Shown: positions 6,923 through 10,000 of the stretch, piece after piece
How positions within the stretch are numbered: position 1 is the stretch's first letter
How the letters are laid out: every line of letters begins with the position of its first letter
NCBI GenBank assembly: GCA_009663005.1
Contig: CM018898.1
Span: forward strand, 11,154,909 to 11,164,908
Direction: 5' to 3'
Length of the DNA: 10,000 nucleotides
DNA from: Actinidia chinensis
Lineage: Eukaryota; Streptophyta; Magnoliopsida; Ericales; Actinidiaceae
The notes under the pieces: model-generated
What the model saw: only the letters and a program-made list of their open reading frames with translations
Databases searched by the model: none
What the model was told of the DNA's origin: nothing
Program-made: the position numbers and the translations under genes

Positions 6923-8426
6923 TGATTCGCTCCAGAAGTGAATTCTTACTCGCAGTGTAACGGGTCCGCGAAGTAGTAATAAACTGATAATCCTGTTATC
7001 GTTTTCTCCCAAGGAACCTAGCTAAATCAAGCTGTAGCACTCAACTCACCTAAATATTAACTCGGATCAACTAGAAATATATGAATTGAAGCTAAATAAA
7101 AGAAAATAAAATTCTTGTGTTTTGGGTTTATTTTGATTTTAAACTAATCTAATTAAAAAAAACACAATAAAAATTGATTTATTAAACTTAATTAAAAACA
7201 ACTCGAAATCAATGTGATCCATCAATTTAGGTTTCTCGGAATCCCATGGAGGCACTTTCCTAATAACTTCAAATCCTTCGACACATCTTGGGTCTTGGAT
7301 TCGGAAGATTTAGCTTTTTAAAACATTGTTCTTTCAATCTTTAATTCGTTGCAACAAATATAATTAACCCAACTCACGCACCATAAACTTACAAGGCAGC
7401 CGTGTATACTGAGCCAGTAATTCATATTATAAATTTGTTACTTAGAATAAATTTGATGTATAAAATCAAGGCCGTGCATCATCGATTCGCATCACAAAGA
7501 TGTTATCGAACATAATAGACTCCTAATTTTCGAAAGTAATAAATATGGTTATTTTACTCATGTAGTTCATCATCGATTCGAACAACAAGAATGTTTATCG
7601 AACATAATAGGACGTTCCATTTTCCATTTTCGAAGTATCTTGAAACAAAAAGAATGAAGAAGGAGAAAAATCAAGAAATAAATCGGTGATATTAAAATAC
7701 TCTCATTGTTTCATACCCTCCTTGATCCCCAATCAACCTCACATCAATTTCCAAGTTTGGGAAAACTAGCCAAGCATGGCTAATAAAGTATATAAATAAA
7801 AATTAAAATATTACGGTATGAAAAATTGACTTGAATTGATAATATTTAAAACTTTCCAACATTAAATAAAATAAAACCTAAGAATAATTGAAACCTAAAC
7901 TATAAGGCTGAAATAAACCCTTAACTAAAGCATAACTAAAGCCCATATCCGTTTATCAGAGATAAGGAATATTATAAGCAACACACAAATTAGAATCCTA
8001 GTAGAATTATGGAATTAAAACTTCAAAACTTTCTAATATGTCCCGTAAGTTCTCTCTCTCTTTTACCTACTTAGAGATCGATCAGCCAATCTATTAGACG
8101 ACTAAATTTGTAGCCCTTTAAATCTGCTTTTCTTTTCGCAACGCGTCAAAAGAAAGCTCAATCGGATATCGAGTAAAAGGTTATGGCAAATTACCGAGAC
8201 AGATTTTCCACTTTAGCTCTCCCGCACTTTTCGAACTGTAAGCAAGGGAGTTCGAACTCTTAGTTTATTTCTTGTGCCCACTTTTGTCTTTTTCTCATCA
8301 TTAACCGGCAATGAACTCCAGACACACTATCAGTATGAAACATGATAAAAAAATACATATTAGCTAATTAGGGCCAATTAGGGTCGGTTACATGGCGTTT
8401 GGACATACAATTATGTAGTCCAATCA
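6923..8426 (-). repeat. 3' LTR of the second retrotransposon (1504 bp)
   Basis: In plus orientation it starts TGATTCGCTCC and ends TAGTCCAATCA, so the ends form a perfect five-base inverted repeat (TGATT/AATCA) with the canonical TG/CA dinucleotides. On the element strand it starts TGATTGGACTACATAATTG directly after the purine tract. Near its 3' end is TTTATTACTACTTCGCGGAC followed by CCGTTACACTGCGAG, a wording I associate with U5 ends of plant Gypsy LTRs. It is AT-rich with no coding frame. The pentamer GCCAG at 6918-6922 is the candidate target duplication; its partner is outside the window. Confidence 0.68.
7477..7637. repeat. Two-copy direct repeat inside the LTR, 91-bp period
   Basis: CATCATCGATTCG at 7477 recurs at 7568. 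Both copies continue with a CAACAA/CACAAA-type stretch, TTATCGAACATAATAG, and end in TTTTCGAA-AGTA, about 60-70 bases per copy, separated by a unique 30-base spacer. This is an internal LTR duplication, perhaps duplicated regulatory sequence, and would help to recognise sister copies. Confidence 0.8.
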
Positions 8427-8435
8427 CCCCCCCTC
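8427..8435 (-). other. Polypurine tract of the second retrotransposon
   Basis: On the minus strand GAGGGGGGG sits immediately before the LTR start TGATTGG, the expected position of the primer for plus-strand DNA synthesis. It fixes the orientation of the element and the exact LTR boundary at 8426. Confidence 0.7.
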
Positions 8436-8442
8436 ACTAACC

Positions 8443-8461
8443 TTTGCTAGTCCCTAGCAAA
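8443..8461. other. Perfect 8-bp stem inverted repeat beside the polypurine tract
   Basis: TTTGCTAG and CTAGCAAA flank a three-base spacer (TCC), an uninterrupted inverted repeat about seven bases from the purine tract. In RNA of the element strand it would form a short hairpin just upstream of the 3' LTR. A role in priming or RNA processing is speculation. Confidence 0.7.
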
Positions 8462-10000
8462 TGAAAACAAAATAAAAAAAAGATAATCTCTCCTTTGTAA
8501 GAGTCCCGAATGCACTTTATGTATGCATCAGCTTTAAAAACCGCTAGGTTGCCCCCTAGTGGACTAGTGGTGTCTCGATTAGCAAGTGCCGCTTCACCGT
8601 GACTGACACTAACAGCACAAAATAATAACAACACCAACTCACTAGCAATGTACTACCAAAAATAGTTAACGACAGTTTCTCAACAAAAATACAATGCAAG
8701 CAATTCAAATCACTCAATCATGCTAAGCCAATCTACCAAACCGTAAAGTGCACATATACACGACATAGATTCAAAGTGACATGCACCCATTGGTCGGAGT
8801 CAGTATTCCACAAATTTCAACCATTACGCATCCCATAACAACAAAACTATAAAAGCCTCGATTCAAAACTCACAAGTCATACACTCTCAACAATAGAAAC
8901 ACAAGTGCCTCTCAAGGATTGCTCTTGTACGAGTAAGTGTAAAAATAATTCTAATAGAGCCATTCCAATTTCAAAAACGTCAAAGATGTCAAGTGGTCTC
9001 GACTGGGCATAAGCTTCATGAAAGAATGTTCACCGTTAATGCCCATTGTGAATTTTGACTTGATGACTTTTACATGCAAGAATTCGAATTATGCAATTCG
9101 GATATTTAAGGCCATATGAGTGAAAGAATAGTCCAAGAACGTGAGAGAATCAAGTGGGTAATAGAATCTCAACATAGCAATCCAACTACACAATGCCACT
9201 TAATAAGCATACACTTCAAACTCCTCTTTTTTATACTTTCAATTTTGAACTCCTTTTTGTTTTTTTTTTTTAATTCCCTCCCCCCTTCCTCAGGTCTTCT
9301 CAACTTCTCAAAATTACATCAACACAATGCTTTTTTTGAGATCTTTTTATATGCAATTCCGAAAAGAAAACAAAAAGAACGATATATAATTCATTGTCTT
9401 AATGTAACAAATTCAGAATGAATGTCCATCTTAAAAGGTGTCAAAAATTTAACTCATCACACTAACATGTAACCAAAATTCAAAAATATTGAAGCATTCA
9501 AACAATGAAATTCAATCATTTTCTGAGTAAAGAAAATCGCTCACAAAAACGATTTATGGCTCTAAGCTCCAAGAATATAAATCTCCACTTTATGGATGCA
9601 GTCATGTAAACTTATAACAAGTTTTCAGCTACTTCGAAAAACACGACTCGTGCGTATTGTCATGTGATTGCCTCTCCTCTCTTATATAGCCAATAGTAAA
9701 GTATCAAGCAATGTTAATATTGGATTTGACATTATAATCCGCTTAAACATCGTAAAAAAAACATTATGCAAATTCACTATTTGCTTTCAACTATCTTGTG
9801 AAACAAAATATGATGATGTTGTTTATGGCCCCAAAAGCTTAAGAATTCCTTCAACACCTCCACTATACATGAAAGATCATATTATACCCACCGGACGTGA
9901 GGAGTCACCATGAAAATTCAAAGGAACCAGAAATAACCCTGCTTCTGATGACATGAAATAAAATAAAACCTGCTATCAACATCCCAAACATATTAACAAT
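8462..10000 (-). other. Internal 3' non-coding region of the second retrotransposon
   Basis: AT-rich sequence with no recognisable protease, reverse transcriptase, integrase, gag or envelope-like domain on either strand. Open frames at 8437-8637 (minus), 9116-9421 (plus) and 9668-9913 (plus) show no family motif. Plant Ty3/Gypsy elements with extra or decayed 3' regions often have such long untranslated stretches between integrase and LTR, so the pol gene may begin further right. A different element or flanking DNA inserted within the last kilobase cannot be excluded. Confidence 0.45.
9275..9291 (-). other. Internal polypurine stretch
   Basis: On the minus strand GAGGAAGGGGGGAGGGA is an unbroken 17-base purine run followed, after AATT, by an A-run (9260-9271). 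It sits about 840 bases internal to the LTR-adjacent purine tract. It could be a second (central-type) polypurine tract, the relic of another 3' element end, or simple low-complexity sequence. No TG-starting LTR terminus is evident next to it. Confidence 0.4.

Larger units (their letters stand above)
6923..10000 (-). mobile_element. Second Ty3/Gypsy retrotransposon, possibly Athila-like, 3' part, nested in the first
   Basis: A 1504-bp LTR (6923-8426) with a polypurine tract on its right side shows that the element reads right to left and that this is its 3' LTR. At least 1.57 kb of internal sequence extends to the window edge. The text just upstream of the tract, TTTGCTAGGGACTAGCAAAG followed by a G-run, is of a style I recall from 3' ends of large Athila-type elements, which also have LTRs of this length and long non-coding 3' regions. 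No gag-pol domain is visible, so the lineage is tentative. It interrupts the antisense frame of the Tat-like element. Confidence 0.6.

Noticed and set aside
6923..8426. Solo LTR interpretation of this block
   Set aside because: The pentamers on the two sides (GCCAG and CCCCC) do not match, and a polypurine tract adjoins the right side, so it is a 3' LTR of an element continuing to the right.
8437..8637. Minus-strand 66-codon frame with a hydrophobic N terminus
   Set aside because: It runs through the hairpin into the polypurine tract, an untranslated part of such elements, and has no recognisable domain.
9668..9913. Plus-strand 81-codon frame
   Set aside because: No family motif, no promoter or splice context that supports it, and it is antisense to the proposed retrotransposon; a fragment of an unknown gene cannot be excluded.

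Overview
This window looks like a repeat-dense, gene-poor piece of a flowering-plant nuclear genome, probably a eudicot. It is AT-rich, has no intact coding gene, and consists almost entirely of degenerate transposable elements of typical plant families. All assignments rest on reading degraded reading frames and element termini by eye; no database search was run. Because the elements are decayed, most short open frames are chance shadows and are not listed as genes.

Positions 1-3181 (minus strand) hold most of an Ac-like hAT DNA transposon. A transposase pseudogene runs from a start near 2119 leftward off the window edge. It keeps recognisable pieces of the BED zinc finger, the catalytic core and the C-terminal dimerisation domain in the correct order, but has many frameshifts, stops and lost zinc ligands. 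Upstream of it are a candidate leader intron, a pyrimidine-rich leader, a GC-rich subterminal region and a probable terminal inverted repeat ending at 3181. Positions 3182-5312 are AT-rich spacer containing a MITE-like element with long diverged inverted arms (4071-4560) and a block of short tandem duplications (5052-5228).

Positions 5313-10000 appear to be a nest of LTR retrotransposons. A possible head of one LTR (5313-5390) is interrupted by a minus-strand Ty3/Gypsy element of probable Tat type. That element shows a 612-bp 3' LTR (5391-6002), a purine tract beside it, and an oppositely directed promoter driving an antisense reading frame (6505-6922) that resembles the putative gypsy-type transposase domain. 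The antisense frame is broken at 6922/6923 by a second minus-strand Ty3/Gypsy element, which has a 1504-bp 3' LTR (6923-8426), a polypurine tract and at least 1.57 kb of internal sequence running off the right edge. The remaining parts of all interrupted elements should lie to the right of the window.

Nothing here points to a functional host gene or an autonomous intact element. The most informative points are the insertion order and the antisense reading frame with its own divergent promoter inside the Tat-like element.
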